Assembly (NCBI GenBank): GCA_030147505.1
Contig: JASBVG010000118.1
Location: 83,894 to 147,893, forward strand
Direction of reading: 5' to 3'
Length of the DNA stretch: 64,000 nt
Source of the DNA: Tardiphaga sp.
GTDB lineage: Bacteria; Pseudomonadota; Alphaproteobacteria; Rhizobiales; Xanthobacteraceae
Shown here: in pieces, positions 1-9,478 of the stretch
Layout: each line of letters opens with the position of its first letter
Position numbering within the stretch: the stretch's first letter is position 1
Position numbers and translations under genes: made by a program
The notes under the pieces: model-generated
Told to the model about the DNA's origin: nothing
Database searches by the model: none
What the model saw: only the letters and a program-made list of their open reading frames with translations

Positions 1-255
1 CGCGACATGCTGCCATGGTTCATTATCGGTTTCATGCTGATGATGGCGCTGAACTCGCTGCAGCTGATCCCCGCTGCGGCGCTCGAACCACTGCACACCG
101 CCTCGACGATCCTGACAATCCTGTCGATGGCGGCGCTCGGCCTGTCCGTCGATCTGCGTTCGGTGATGACCGCGGGCGGCCGCGTATTGGCGGCCGGCAC
201 ACTGTCGCTGATCGCGCTGGGCGGCCTCAGCGCCATCGCGCTCAAGCTGATCTGA
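1..255 (+). CDS. YeiH-family (UPF0324) putative sulfate exporter, C-terminal fragment
   Basis: The reading frame is open from the window edge to a TGA at 253-255, so only the last ~85 residues are present. They form hydrophobic segments: one near the start, one ending around a SMAALGLSVDLR motif, and a final helix ending in ALKLI. The LSMAALGLSVDLRSV stretch and the terminal hydrophobic helix are typical of the YeiH/UPF0324 family of inner-membrane proteins, annotated as putative sulfate exporters without firm biochemical proof. The true start lies outside the window. Family assignment rests on this short C-terminus only. Confidence 0.7.
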   Translation, partial: RDMLPWFIIGFMLMMALNSLQLIPAAALEPLHTASTILTILSMAALGLSVDLRSVMTAGGRVLAAGTLSLIALGGLSAIALKLI

Positions 256-375
256 CGGTGCCGGGTACCGCCGAGGCGTAACGTTTCATCGTTAATGCGG
301 CCGTGTCGGTTCCTTTTTGCATGAAATGCCGCGCCGCCGTTGAAATTGCGGCTGCGGGGTCTTATTCCACGGCGC

Positions 376-2412
<2,037 letters not shown>

Positions 2413-2431
2413 GACTCGTTTTGCGCGAGTC
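2413..2431 (+). terminator. Possible weak terminator hairpin after ygiQ
   Basis: Directly after the stop codon, GACTCG and CGAGTC (2413-2418 and 2426-2431) form a 6-bp stem with a 7-base loop. A moderately T-rich stretch follows (2436-2449). The stem is short and the T-run is interrupted, so termination here is only suggested. Confidence 0.3.
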
Positions 2432-2540
2432 TGGCGTTCTTTCCCTTTATCGGCGAGATCGCGCGGTTTTTCCGCCGGGTTCCACCTGAATAGCTGTTCT
2501 GCGCAGGCGACCGAGTTCCGTTTTGCGGCGTTGTTCCGGC

Positions 2541-2711
2541 ATGACCGAACGCATCGCACAGGAATTCAAAGATCTGGCGCGCATCGCCCTGCGGAAGGCC
2601 CGCGCCTTGCCGCAGGGCCCCGAGCGTAACGAATTGCGCCAGATCGCACTCGCCTTGAAAACGCTGGCGGAAAATCAGGCCTGGCTCGCCGGCCAGCGGC
2701 GCGGCCGCTAG
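2541..2711 (+). CDS. Small conserved-type basic protein, function unknown
   Basis: An ATG at 2541 opens a 56-residue frame (MTERIAQEFKDL...) ending in GQRRGR. It is predicted almost fully helical and strongly charged, with alternating hydrophobic and Arg/Lys/Glu positions, so it could be a small soluble or nucleic-acid-associated protein. I recognise the general type (short helical proteins of Bradyrhizobium relatives) but no named family. Its stop codon overlaps by 4 bp the stop of the convergent acetamidase gene. The start has no strong Shine-Dalgarno sequence. A chance frame is possible at this GC content, but composition and position are gene-like. Confidence 0.5.
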   Translation: MTERIAQEFKDLARIALRKARALPQGPERNELRQIALALKTLAENQAWLAGQRRGR

Positions 2712-3655
2712 CGCTTCGCCTGCGCAATCACGTCATGGCGCAGCATCACATGGATGCCCTTTTCCAGATTGACCAGCTGCGTCACGCGAACATCCGCAGA
2801 GAGGCTGCAGAGCATGTAAGCATCTTCGGCCGATAGCGTGGTGCGCGCGACCACCATCGCGATCATCCGGCGCAATGCGATCCGCGCGGCCTCATCGAGA
2901 TCGGGATCAAAGGCCATGGTGATCAGGTGATCCTTCGTCTCGGCATAAGGCGCTTCCAGCTGCGCATTCTTGACGAGATCGATCTTGAACGTGCCGGTGA
3001 GGCCGGTCTCGACCGCAGTGACGCAGACTTCGCCATCGCCCTGCACCGCATGGCCGTCGCCGCAGGAGAACAACCCACCGGCCGTCCAGACCGGCAGACA
3101 CAACACGCTGCCGGCGCCGAGTTCCTTGTTGTCGATATTGCCGCCGAAATGCGACGGCATCGTCGACGAGGCGCGGCCGACGTCAGGTTTGGGCGCTACG
3201 CCCATCACGCCGAAGAAGGGCTTCGCATTGAGCGTGATGCCCCACGGCGTCTTGACGATGTTGTTCGCACGATCGAGTCCGATATGGACGCGGCGGAAAT
3301 AGTCGAAATCATCGGGCAGGGTGCCCATGCCAGGGCGGAACAGCATGTAGCCCCAGTCGTCGGCGAGCTGGACGTCCTGGATCTCGATCCTCAGTGCATC
3401 GCCCGGCTCGGCGCCTCGCACAGCCACCGGGCCGGTGAGGATATGTGGCCCGAGATCGGGTTTCACCGCATCGATGATGGCGAGCAGTTCGGGGCGCGGC
3501 GTCATGCCGGGATCGGTGGGGAGATGATCGCGGGTGCCGCTGACGCTGGTCACGACGATGGTCTCGCCGGGCTCGATGGAGGCGATCGCCGGCTGTTTGG
3601 AGTCGAAATAGCCCCAATGCACGGTTTGCGGTGTGGGTTGGATCGTCTTCGTCAT
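2708..3655 (-). CDS. Acetamidase/formamidase family protein
   Basis: A 315-residue protein of the FmdA/AmdA amidohydrolase family, which releases ammonia from formamide, acetamide or related short amides. Family hallmarks visible are the N-terminal HWGYFD motif, the GPVAVRGAEPGDALRIEI segment near residue 75, HIGLDR, a GGNIDNKELGAGS stretch, LPVWTAGGLFSCGDGHAVQGDGEVC in the centre and ETKDHLITMAFDPDLDEAA near the C-terminus. Length matches the family (300-400). It is a single gene, convergent with the small protein gene and divergent from the ABC-F gene; no urease or amide transporter genes flank it, so the physiological substrate cannot be inferred. Confidence 0.88.
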   Translation of the reverse strand: MTKTIQPTPQTVHWGYFDSKQPAIASIEPGETIVVTSVSGTRDHLPTDPGMTPRPELLAIIDAVKPDLGPHILTGPVAVRGAEPGDALRIEIQDVQLADDWGYMLFRPGMGTLPDDFDYFRRVHIGLDRANNIVKTPWGITLNAKPFFGVMGVAPKPDVGRASSTMPSHFGGNIDNKELGAGSVLCLPVWTAGGLFSCGDGHAVQGDGEVCVTAVETGLTGTFKIDLVKNAQLEAPYAETKDHLITMAFDPDLDEAARIALRRMIAMVVARTTLSAEDAYMLCSLSADVRVTQLVNLEKGIHVMLRHDVIAQAKR

Positions 3656-3791
3656 AGCGGGCCCCTCATTCCGGATTTGCCGGCATAGCTTACCGCTCCT
3701 GAAGGCGTTTGCAGCGCAAAATATCCTTTCGCCGGCTGGCTCGATGCCTTATTGCGGGGCCTTCCATTTTGCCCCGCGAGTTCGCCCGCCC

Positions 3792-5417
3792 ATGATCCGC
3801 CTCGACAATATCAGCAAGCAGAACGGTCATCAGATCGTCTTCATCGAAGCCGCCGGCGCGCTGCTGAAGGGCGAGAAGATCGGCCTTGTCGGCCCCAATG
3901 GCTCGGGCAAGACCACGCTGTTCCGGCTGGTGACGGGGCGCGAGCTGCCGGATGAAGGCCAGGTGGTGGTCGAGCGCGGCGTCACCATCGGCTATTTCAG
4001 CCAGGATGTCGGCGAGATGTCCGGCCACAGTGCGGTGGCCGAAGTGATGGAAGGCGCCGGCCCGGTCAGCGTCGTCGCCACCGAGCTGAAGGAACTGGAA
4101 GCGGCCATGGCCGATCCGGACCAGATGGACAAGATGGACGAGATCATCGCCCGCTATGGCGAGGTGCAGGCGCGTTTCGAGGAACTCGATGGCTACGCGC
4201 TGGAAGGCCGCGCGCGCGAAGTGCTCGCCGGGCTCTCCTTCTCGCAGGAGATGATGGACGGCGATGTCGGCAAGCTCTCGGGCGGCTGGAAGATGCGCGT
4301 GGCGCTCGCCCGCATTCTCTTGATGCGTCCGGATGTGATGCTGCTCGACGAACCGTCGAACCATCTCGATCTGGAAAGCCTGATCTGGCTCGAAGGCTTC
4401 CTCAAGGGTTATGAGGGCGCGCTGCTCATGACCTCGCATGACCGCGAATTCATGAACCGCATCGTCACCAAGATCATGGAGATCGATGGCGGCACGCTGA
4501 ACTCCTATTCCGGCGACTACGAGTTCTATGAGGCGCAGCGCGCCATGAACGAGAAGCAGCAGCAGGCGCAGTTCGAGCGCCAGCAGGCGATGCTCGCCAA
4601 GGAAATCAAGTTCATCGAGCGCTTCAAGGCGCGCGCCTCGCATGCCGCGCAGGTGCAGAGCCGGGTAAAGAAGCTCGACAAGATCGAGCGCGTGGAGCCG
4701 CCGAAGCGCCGCGAGACTGTCGCCTTCGACTTCCTGCCGGCGCCGCGGTCGGGCGAAGACGTCGTTGCGCTGAAGGGCGTCAACAAGGCCTATGGCAGCA
4801 AGGTGATCTATGACGGGCTCGATTTCATGGTCCGCCGCAAGGAGCGCTGGGCCATCATGGGCATCAACGGCGCCGGCAAGTCGACGCTGCTGAAGCTGGT
4901 GGCCGGCGCGTCCGAGCCGGATACGGGCTCGGTGACCATCGGCGGCAGCGTGAAGATGGGATACTTCGCCCAGCACGCGATGGACCTGCTCGACGGCGAG
5001 CGCACCATCTTCCAGAATCTCGAAGATACGTTTCCGCAGGCGGGCCAGGGCACACTGCGCGCGCTGGCCGGCTGCTTCGGCTTCTCCGGCGATGACGTCG
5101 AGAAGCGCTGCCGCGTGCTCTCAGGCGGCGAGAAGGCGCGTCTGGTGATGGCGAAGATGCTGTTCGATCCGCCGAATTTTCTGGTGCTCGACGAGCCGAC
5201 CAACCATCTCGACATGGCCACCAAGGAAATGCTGATCAAGGCGCTGGCGGATTTCGAGGGCACCATGCTGTTCGTGTCGCATGACCGCCACTTCCTGGCG
5301 GCGCTATCGAACCGCGTGCTCGAACTGACACCGGAAGGCATCCATCAATATGGTGGCGGCTATACGGAATATGTCGAGCGCACCGGGCAAGAGGCGCCGG
5401 GGTTGCATCCGAATTAA
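3792..5417 (+). CDS. ABC-F family ATP-binding protein (ribosome-associated type)
   Basis: A 541-residue soluble protein with two ABC ATPase domains and no membrane segments, as in the ABC-F translation factors (Uup, YheS, YbiT, EttA). Walker A motifs are GPNGSGKTT (Lys40) and GINGAGKST; Walker B/DEPSNHLDLES and DEPTNHLDMAT carry the EP(S/T)NHLD signature of ABC-F. The signature motifs are LSGGWKMR and LSGGEKAR. Between the domains lies the charged helical linker (about residues 250-320) that in the family contacts tRNA in the ribosomal E/P site. ATG 3792 gives MIRLDNISKQ, the normal family start; an upstream in-frame extension exists but lacks similarity. Which subfamily it belongs to is uncertain. 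Confidence 0.9.
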   Translation: MIRLDNISKQNGHQIVFIEAAGALLKGEKIGLVGPNGSGKTTLFRLVTGRELPDEGQVVVERGVTIGYFSQDVGEMSGHSAVAEVMEGAGPVSVVATELKELEAAMADPDQMDKMDEIIARYGEVQARFEELDGYALEGRAREVLAGLSFSQEMMDGDVGKLSGGWKMRVALARILLMRPDVMLLDEPSNHLDLESLIWLEGFLKGYEGALLMTSHDREFMNRIVTKIMEIDGGTLNSYSGDYEFYEAQRAMNEKQQQAQFERQQAMLAKEIKFIERFKARASHAAQVQSRVKKLDKIERVEPPKRRETVAFDFLPAPRSGEDVVALKGVNKAYGSKVIYDGLDFMVRRKERWAIMGINGAGKSTLLKLVAGASEPDTGSVTIGGSVKMGYFAQHAMDLLDGERTIFQNLEDTFPQAGQGTLRALAGCFGFSGDDVEKRCRVLSGGEKARLVMAKMLFDPPNFLVLDEPTNHLDMATKEMLIKALADFEGTMLFVSHDRHFLAALSNRVLELTPEGIHQYGGGYTEYVERTGQEAPGLHPN

Positions 5418-5444
5418 TCTGTACTTCGTCCCGTCCAACTCCAT

Positions 5445-5558
5445 CCCTCATGGTGAGGAGCGCGCTCTTGCGCGCGTCTCGAACCATGGGCTGGCCTGGC
5501 TCCGGAGCGTGCGGCCATCCTTCGAGACGCGGCCTGCGGCCGCTCCTCAGGATGAGGG
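5445..5558. repeat. Dispersed palindromic repeat, family A copy 1
   Basis: A 114-bp imperfect palindrome directly after the ABC-F stop. It starts CCCTCATGGTGAGG and ends CCTCAGGATGAGGG, with inner arms TCTCGAACCATG and CATCCTTCGAGAC. Related copies lie after phoB (31436-31550, opposite orientation) and after the DNA ligase gene (59442-59550). Confidence 0.8.
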
Positions 5559-5581
5559 CGGAGTGTGGTGCGCGAAAGAAG

Positions 5582-6058
5582 CTACCCCTTCAGCGCCGAC
5601 AGCGACACGCCGCGCTTCACCACAGTCCGCATCGCGAAGCTCGAATGCAGGCGGGAGACGCCGGGCATGCGCGACAGGTGCTGTTTGTGGATGCGCTCAT
5701 AGTCCTGCATGTCGCGCGCCTGGACATGGACGAGATAGTCGTCGTTGCCGGACATCAGATAGCACGACACCACATCCGGACACTGCGCGATGGCGCGCTC
5801 GAAGGCGGAGAGCGCATCCTCGCTCTGCTTGTCGAGCGTGATGTGGACATGCACCGTCATCATGTAGCCAAGCTCGGACGCATCGATTTCGGCGGCATAG
5901 CCGCGAACGATACCCTTCTTCTCCAGCGCCGCCAGCCGCCGGGTGCAGGCAGTGGGCGACAGGCCAACCTTCTCGGCAAGTGCCATCTGGCTGATGCGGG
6001 CATCCTGTACGATCTCGCGGAGAATCTTTCGGTCGATGGAATCGAGTTCGGGGGTCAT
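5582..6058 (-). CDS. Lrp/AsnC family transcriptional regulator, likely of alanine catabolism
   Basis: A 158-residue protein with the two-domain Lrp/AsnC architecture: an N-terminal winged helix-turn-helix (LDSIDRKILREIVQDARIS...LAEKVGLSPTACTRRLAALEKKGIV) and a C-terminal RAM/AsnC ligand-binding domain (residues ~65-150; VVSCYLMSGNDDYLVHVQARDM). The VVSCYxMSGNDDYLV motif is characteristic of Lrp-like activators. It is divergent from alr-dadA with 150 bp between the starts, the arrangement of DadR/BkdR-like regulators controlling alanine degradation. Function as an alanine-responsive regulator of alr-dadA is inferred from position. Confidence 0.88.
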   Translation of the reverse strand: MTPELDSIDRKILREIVQDARISQMALAEKVGLSPTACTRRLAALEKKGIVRGYAAEIDASELGYMMTVHVHITLDKQSEDALSAFERAIAQCPDVVSCYLMSGNDDYLVHVQARDMQDYERIHKQHLSRMPGVSRLHSSFAMRTVVKRGVSLSALKG

Positions 6059-6070
6059 GCCGGGTTCCGG

Positions 6071-6117
6071 GCGCAGGAATTCGCCAAACAGTGGCCGGTT
6101 TGCGCAGAAATCCGGCG
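6071..6117. promoter_or_regulatory. Candidate Lrp-type binding region between the regulator and alr
   Basis: Two similar elements, GCGCAGGAATTCGCC at 6071 and GCGCAGAAATCCGGC at 6102, are spaced 31 bp apart, about three helical turns. They lie just upstream of the Lrp-type gene and in the alr promoter region. Phased repeats are what octameric Lrp proteins bind, but this is a weak, unverified match. Confidence 0.3.
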
Positions 6118-6208
6118 CCTATGATCGTATCGGCGGCCCAAATCGCTGTAAAGCGCCGCGAACGGGGTGAGATAGTGCGGCCTTGATCCTCGATCGGAGG
6201 CGTTAGGC

Positions 6209-7372
6209 ATGCTGGCTCGTGTGGAAGTGAAGGACGGCGTTCATCATGCCGGCGCGGTGCTGACCATCGATCTCGCCGGGATCGGCCGGAATTACCGGCT
6301 GCTGGCCAACAAGGTGGGCCCCAACGTCACCTGCGCCGGGGTGCTGAAGGCCGATGCCTATGGGCTCGGCGCCAATCGTGTGGCGCCGGCGCTGTATCAG
6401 GCCGGCTGCCGGACCTTTTTCGTCGCCCATCTCGACGAGGCGCTGGACCTGCGCCGCCATCTGCCGCGCGATGTCATCATTCATGTCCTCAATGGCCTGC
6501 CCGAGGGCGGCGAGGGCGACTGCGCCGAGTTTGGCATCGTGCCGGTGCTCAATTCGCTCGAACAGGCAGGGGCCTGGTCTGAGCAGGCCGGCCTGCTCGG
6601 GCGCAAGCTGCCCTGCGCGATCCAGGTCGATAGCGGCATGTCGCGCTTCGGCCTGTCGCCGCGCGATGTCGCCCGTTTTGTCGAGACGCCGCCCGCGGGG
6701 CTCGATCTGTCCTTCGTGATGAGCCATCTCGCTTGCGCCGATGAACCGGCGCATCCGGCCAATGCGCATCAGCGCGAAGCCTTCGCAGCGCTGGCAAACC
6801 ACTTCCCGGGCGTCCGCACGTCGCTCGCCAATTCGTCCGGCATCTTTCTCGGCGGCGCGTTTCACAACGATCTCGTCCGCCCCGGAGCCGCGCTCTACGG
6901 CATCAATCCGGTGCCGGGGCAGATCAATCCGATGCTTCCCGTGATCCGCCTCACCGCGCAGGTCATTCAGACACGCGAGGTCGAGGCTGGCGCGCATGCG
7001 GGCTATGGCTGGGCGTTTCGAACCACGCAGCCGACGCGGCTGGCGACGCTGGCGATCGGCTATGCCGACGGGCTGCAGCGCGCCTTTGGCGAGAACGGCG
7101 CGGTCTATTTCCGCGGCAAGCGGTTGCCGGTGGCCGGGCGCGTCTCGATGGACTCGCTGATCGTCGATTGCAGCGAGTTGCCCGCAGGCGCGTTGGTACG
7201 CGGCTCGCAGGTGGAAATTATCGGCGGACATCAGACCGTCGACGATCTCGCCGCTGCGGCCGGCACTATCGGCTACGAGATGCTGACATCGCTCGGTCGC
7301 CGCTTTGAGCGTATCTATGCTGAGGAAATCGACACGCGCTGGCGCGGTCGTGCTGGGATGATTGCACTATGA
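6209..7372 (+). CDS. alr: Alanine racemase (PLP-dependent)
   Basis: A 387-residue fold-type III PLP enzyme interconverting L- and D-alanine. The PLP lysine is Lys47 in VLKADAYGLG; the second catalytic base is the Tyr in AGYGWAFRT, followed by the family motif RLATLAIGYADGLQRAF, and the substrate-binding GRVSMDSLIVD lies downstream. The RBS GGAGG at 6197-6201 precedes ATG 6209 well. It overlaps dadA by 4 bp (ATGA), so the two are translationally coupled. With DadA it forms the catabolic pathway L-Ala to D-Ala to pyruvate; it may also supply D-alanine for peptidoglycan, and no second alr is visible here. Confidence 0.95.
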   Translation: MLARVEVKDGVHHAGAVLTIDLAGIGRNYRLLANKVGPNVTCAGVLKADAYGLGANRVAPALYQAGCRTFFVAHLDEALDLRRHLPRDVIIHVLNGLPEGGEGDCAEFGIVPVLNSLEQAGAWSEQAGLLGRKLPCAIQVDSGMSRFGLSPRDVARFVETPPAGLDLSFVMSHLACADEPAHPANAHQREAFAALANHFPGVRTSLANSSGIFLGGAFHNDLVRPGAALYGINPVPGQINPMLPVIRLTAQVIQTREVEAGAHAGYGWAFRTTQPTRLATLAIGYADGLQRAFGENGAVYFRGKRLPVAGRVSMDSLIVDCSELPAGALVRGSQVEIIGGHQTVDDLAAAAGTIGYEMLTSLGRRFERIYAEEIDTRWRGRAGMIAL

Positions 7373-8622
7373 AGGTTCTTGTTCTGGGCGCCGGCGTCAT
7401 CGGCGTCACCACGTCCTACTATCTCGCCAGGGCGGGCTTCGAGGTAACGGTGATCGACCGTCAGCCCGGCCCCGCGCTGGAGACGTCGTTCGGCAATGCC
7501 GGCGAAGTTTCGCCGGGCTATTCCTCACCCTGGGCCGGACCGGGCGTGCCGAAAAAGGCGATCGGCTGGATGATGGACAAATACGGGCCGCTGGTGGTGC
7601 GCCCGCAGGCCGATCCGTATCAGTGGCGCTGGATGCTGCAGATGCTGCGCAACTGCACCAACGAGCGCTACGCGCGCAACAAGTCGCGCATGGTTGGCAT
7701 CGCCGAATACAGCCGCGACCAGCTGCGCGCGCTGCGTGCCGACACCGGCATCGCCTATGATGAACGCAGCCAGGGCACCCTGCAGCTGTTCCGCAAGCAG
7801 TCGCAGCTCGACGGCACCGCCGGCGATATCGATATCCTCAAGCAGTATGGCGTGCCCTATCAGGTGCTCGACCGCGCCGGCTGCGTGCAATACGAGCCGG
7901 GCCTTGCCGGTGTGCAGGATCTGTTCATTGGCGGGCTTCGCCTGCCCGATGACGAAACGGGCGACTGTCATCTGTTCACGCAGGCGCTGGAGAAAATCGC
8001 AGCCGGTCTCGGCGTGAGGTTCGTCTATGAGACGACCATCAAGTCGGTGGATGTCAGCGGCGGCCGCGTCGCGCAGGTGACGACTAACAAGGGCGTCTTC
8101 ACGGCGGACCAGTATGTCATGGCGCTGGGCAGCTTCTCGCCGCTGCTGCTGCGTCCGCTCGGCATCGATGCGCCCGTCTATCCAGTGAAGGGCTATTCGC
8201 TCACGGTGCCGATTACGGACGCGACGGTGGCGCCGGAATCGACGGTCATGGACGAGACCTACAAGGTGGCGATCACGCGCCTTGGCGATCGTATCCGCGT
8301 CGGCGGCACCGCCGAGGTCGGCGATTACACTCCGCGGCCGACCGCGCCGCGTCGGCTGCCGCTCGACAAGTCGCTCACGGATCTGTTCCCGAAGGCGGGC
8401 AATCTCGCGCAGTCGACCTTCTGGAGCGGGCTGCGGCCGATGACCCCGGATGGTCCACCCATCGTGGGGCCGACGAAATTCGGCAATCTGCACCTCAACA
8501 CCGGCCACGGCACGCTCGGCTGGACCATGGCTTGCGGCACCGCCCGCGTGCTGTCCGACCAGATCGCGGGCAAGGCGCCAGAGCTGGATGTGAGCGCGTT
8601 GGCGATTGCGCGATATAGCTAA
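7369..8622 (+). CDS. dadA: D-amino acid dehydrogenase
   Basis: A 417-residue FAD-dependent dehydrogenase of the DAO/DadA family that oxidises D-alanine to pyruvate and ammonia and passes electrons to the respiratory chain at the inner membrane. The N-terminal Rossmann motif VLGAGVIGVTTSYYLARAGFEVTVID binds FAD, followed by the DadA-specific SFGNAGEVSPGYSSPWAGPGVPKK. The C-terminus has WSGLRPMTPDGPPIVGPT and NLHLNTGHGTLGWTMACG, typical of the family. It follows alr with an ATGA overlap and is convergent with the xanthine dehydrogenase-type genes. Confidence 0.95.
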   Translation: MKVLVLGAGVIGVTTSYYLARAGFEVTVIDRQPGPALETSFGNAGEVSPGYSSPWAGPGVPKKAIGWMMDKYGPLVVRPQADPYQWRWMLQMLRNCTNERYARNKSRMVGIAEYSRDQLRALRADTGIAYDERSQGTLQLFRKQSQLDGTAGDIDILKQYGVPYQVLDRAGCVQYEPGLAGVQDLFIGGLRLPDDETGDCHLFTQALEKIAAGLGVRFVYETTIKSVDVSGGRVAQVTTNKGVFTADQYVMALGSFSPLLLRPLGIDAPVYPVKGYSLTVPITDATVAPESTVMDETYKVAITRLGDRIRVGGTAEVGDYTPRPTAPRRLPLDKSLTDLFPKAGNLAQSTFWSGLRPMTPDGPPIVGPTKFGNLHLNTGHGTLGWTMACGTARVLSDQIAGKAPELDVSALAIARYS

Positions 8623-8633
8623 GCGAAAATGTG

Positions 8634-8660
8634 GATGGCCGGGACAAGCCCGGCCATGAC
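8634..8660. repeat. Short palindromic repeat, family E, between convergent genes
   Basis: ATGGCCGGG and CCCGGCCAT flank a 5-base loop between the convergent dadA and coxM-like stop codons. A longer two-hairpin relative of this GGCCGGGCTTGACCCGGCC type is at 51350-51429. There is no adjacent T-run, so it may or may not act as a terminator. Confidence 0.6.
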
Positions 8661-8666
8661 GAAGGT

Positions 8667-9467
8667 TTAGCCCGCCGCCTCCACCGCTCTTTGCGCCATC
8701 ACCTTGATGAGATTGGCGCGATAGGCGGCGGACCCGTGGATGTCGCCCATTAGGCCATCGGCGGAGATCGATACGCTGTCGATTGCGCCGGCCGACCAGT
8801 TCGATTTCAGCGCAGCCTCGATCGCCGGCACGCGCATCACGCCGTCCTGTGCCGCACCCGTGGCTGCGACACGGACTTCGCCGTCTTTCATTTGAGCCAC
8901 GAACACGCCGGTCATGGCGAAACGCGAGGCCGGGTGACGCATCTTGGCGTAGCCGGCCTTGGCCGGGATCGGGAACGAGACGGCGGTGATGATCTCGTCG
9001 TCCCCCAGGGCCGTCGAGAACAGGCCCTGGAAGAAATCCGTTGCTGCGATATCGCGTTTGTTGGTCTTCACCGTCGCATTCAGCGCAAGCACGGCGGCGG
9101 GATAGTCGGCCGCAGGGTCGTTATTGGCCAGCGAGCCGCCGATGGTGCCGCGATAGCGCACGGCGGGATCGCCGAGCACTTCGGTCAGATGCACGATGGC
9201 CGGGATCGCCTTCTTCGCGGGCGCGCTCTGGATGATGTCGTAATAGGTCGTCGCGGCCTTGATGATCAGCGCATCGGATGTCGCTTCGACGCCGATCAGG
9301 TCCTTGATCCGCGCGATGTCGATGACATCGCTCGGGCCGGCAAGGCGCTGCTTCATGACAGGCAGCAGCGTGTGGCCGCCGGCGAGGAACTTGGCTTCGG
9401 GGTGCTTCGCCAGCAGCGCTGCAGCTTCATCGACGCTCGCGGCGCGGTGGTAAGTCGTCTCATACAT
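8667..9467 (-). CDS. FAD-binding medium subunit of a CoxSML/xanthine dehydrogenase-type hydroxylase
   Basis: A 266-residue CoxM-type subunit carrying FAD. The N-terminal FLAGGHTLLPVMKQRLAGPSDVIDI and the central IGGSLANNDPAADYPAAVLALNA are the two FAD-binding signatures of the molybdopterin dehydrogenase FAD-binding domain; the C-terminal CO dehydrogenase flavoprotein domain follows (about 165-260). It would transfer electrons from the 2Fe-2S subunit to the acceptor. RBS AGGAG sits 8 bp before the ATG, and the gene starts 11 bp after the large subunit stop, forming the third gene of coxS-coxL-coxM on the minus strand. Confidence 0.9.
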   Translation of the reverse strand: MYETTYHRAASVDEAAALLAKHPEAKFLAGGHTLLPVMKQRLAGPSDVIDIARIKDLIGVEATSDALIIKAATTYYDIIQSAPAKKAIPAIVHLTEVLGDPAVRYRGTIGGSLANNDPAADYPAAVLALNATVKTNKRDIAATDFFQGLFSTALGDDEIITAVSFPIPAKAGYAKMRHPASRFAMTGVFVAQMKDGEVRVAATGAAQDGVMRVPAIEAALKSNWSAGAIDSVSISADGLMGDIHGSAAYRANLIKVMAQRAVEAAG

Positions 9468-9478
9468 GATGCGTCTCC

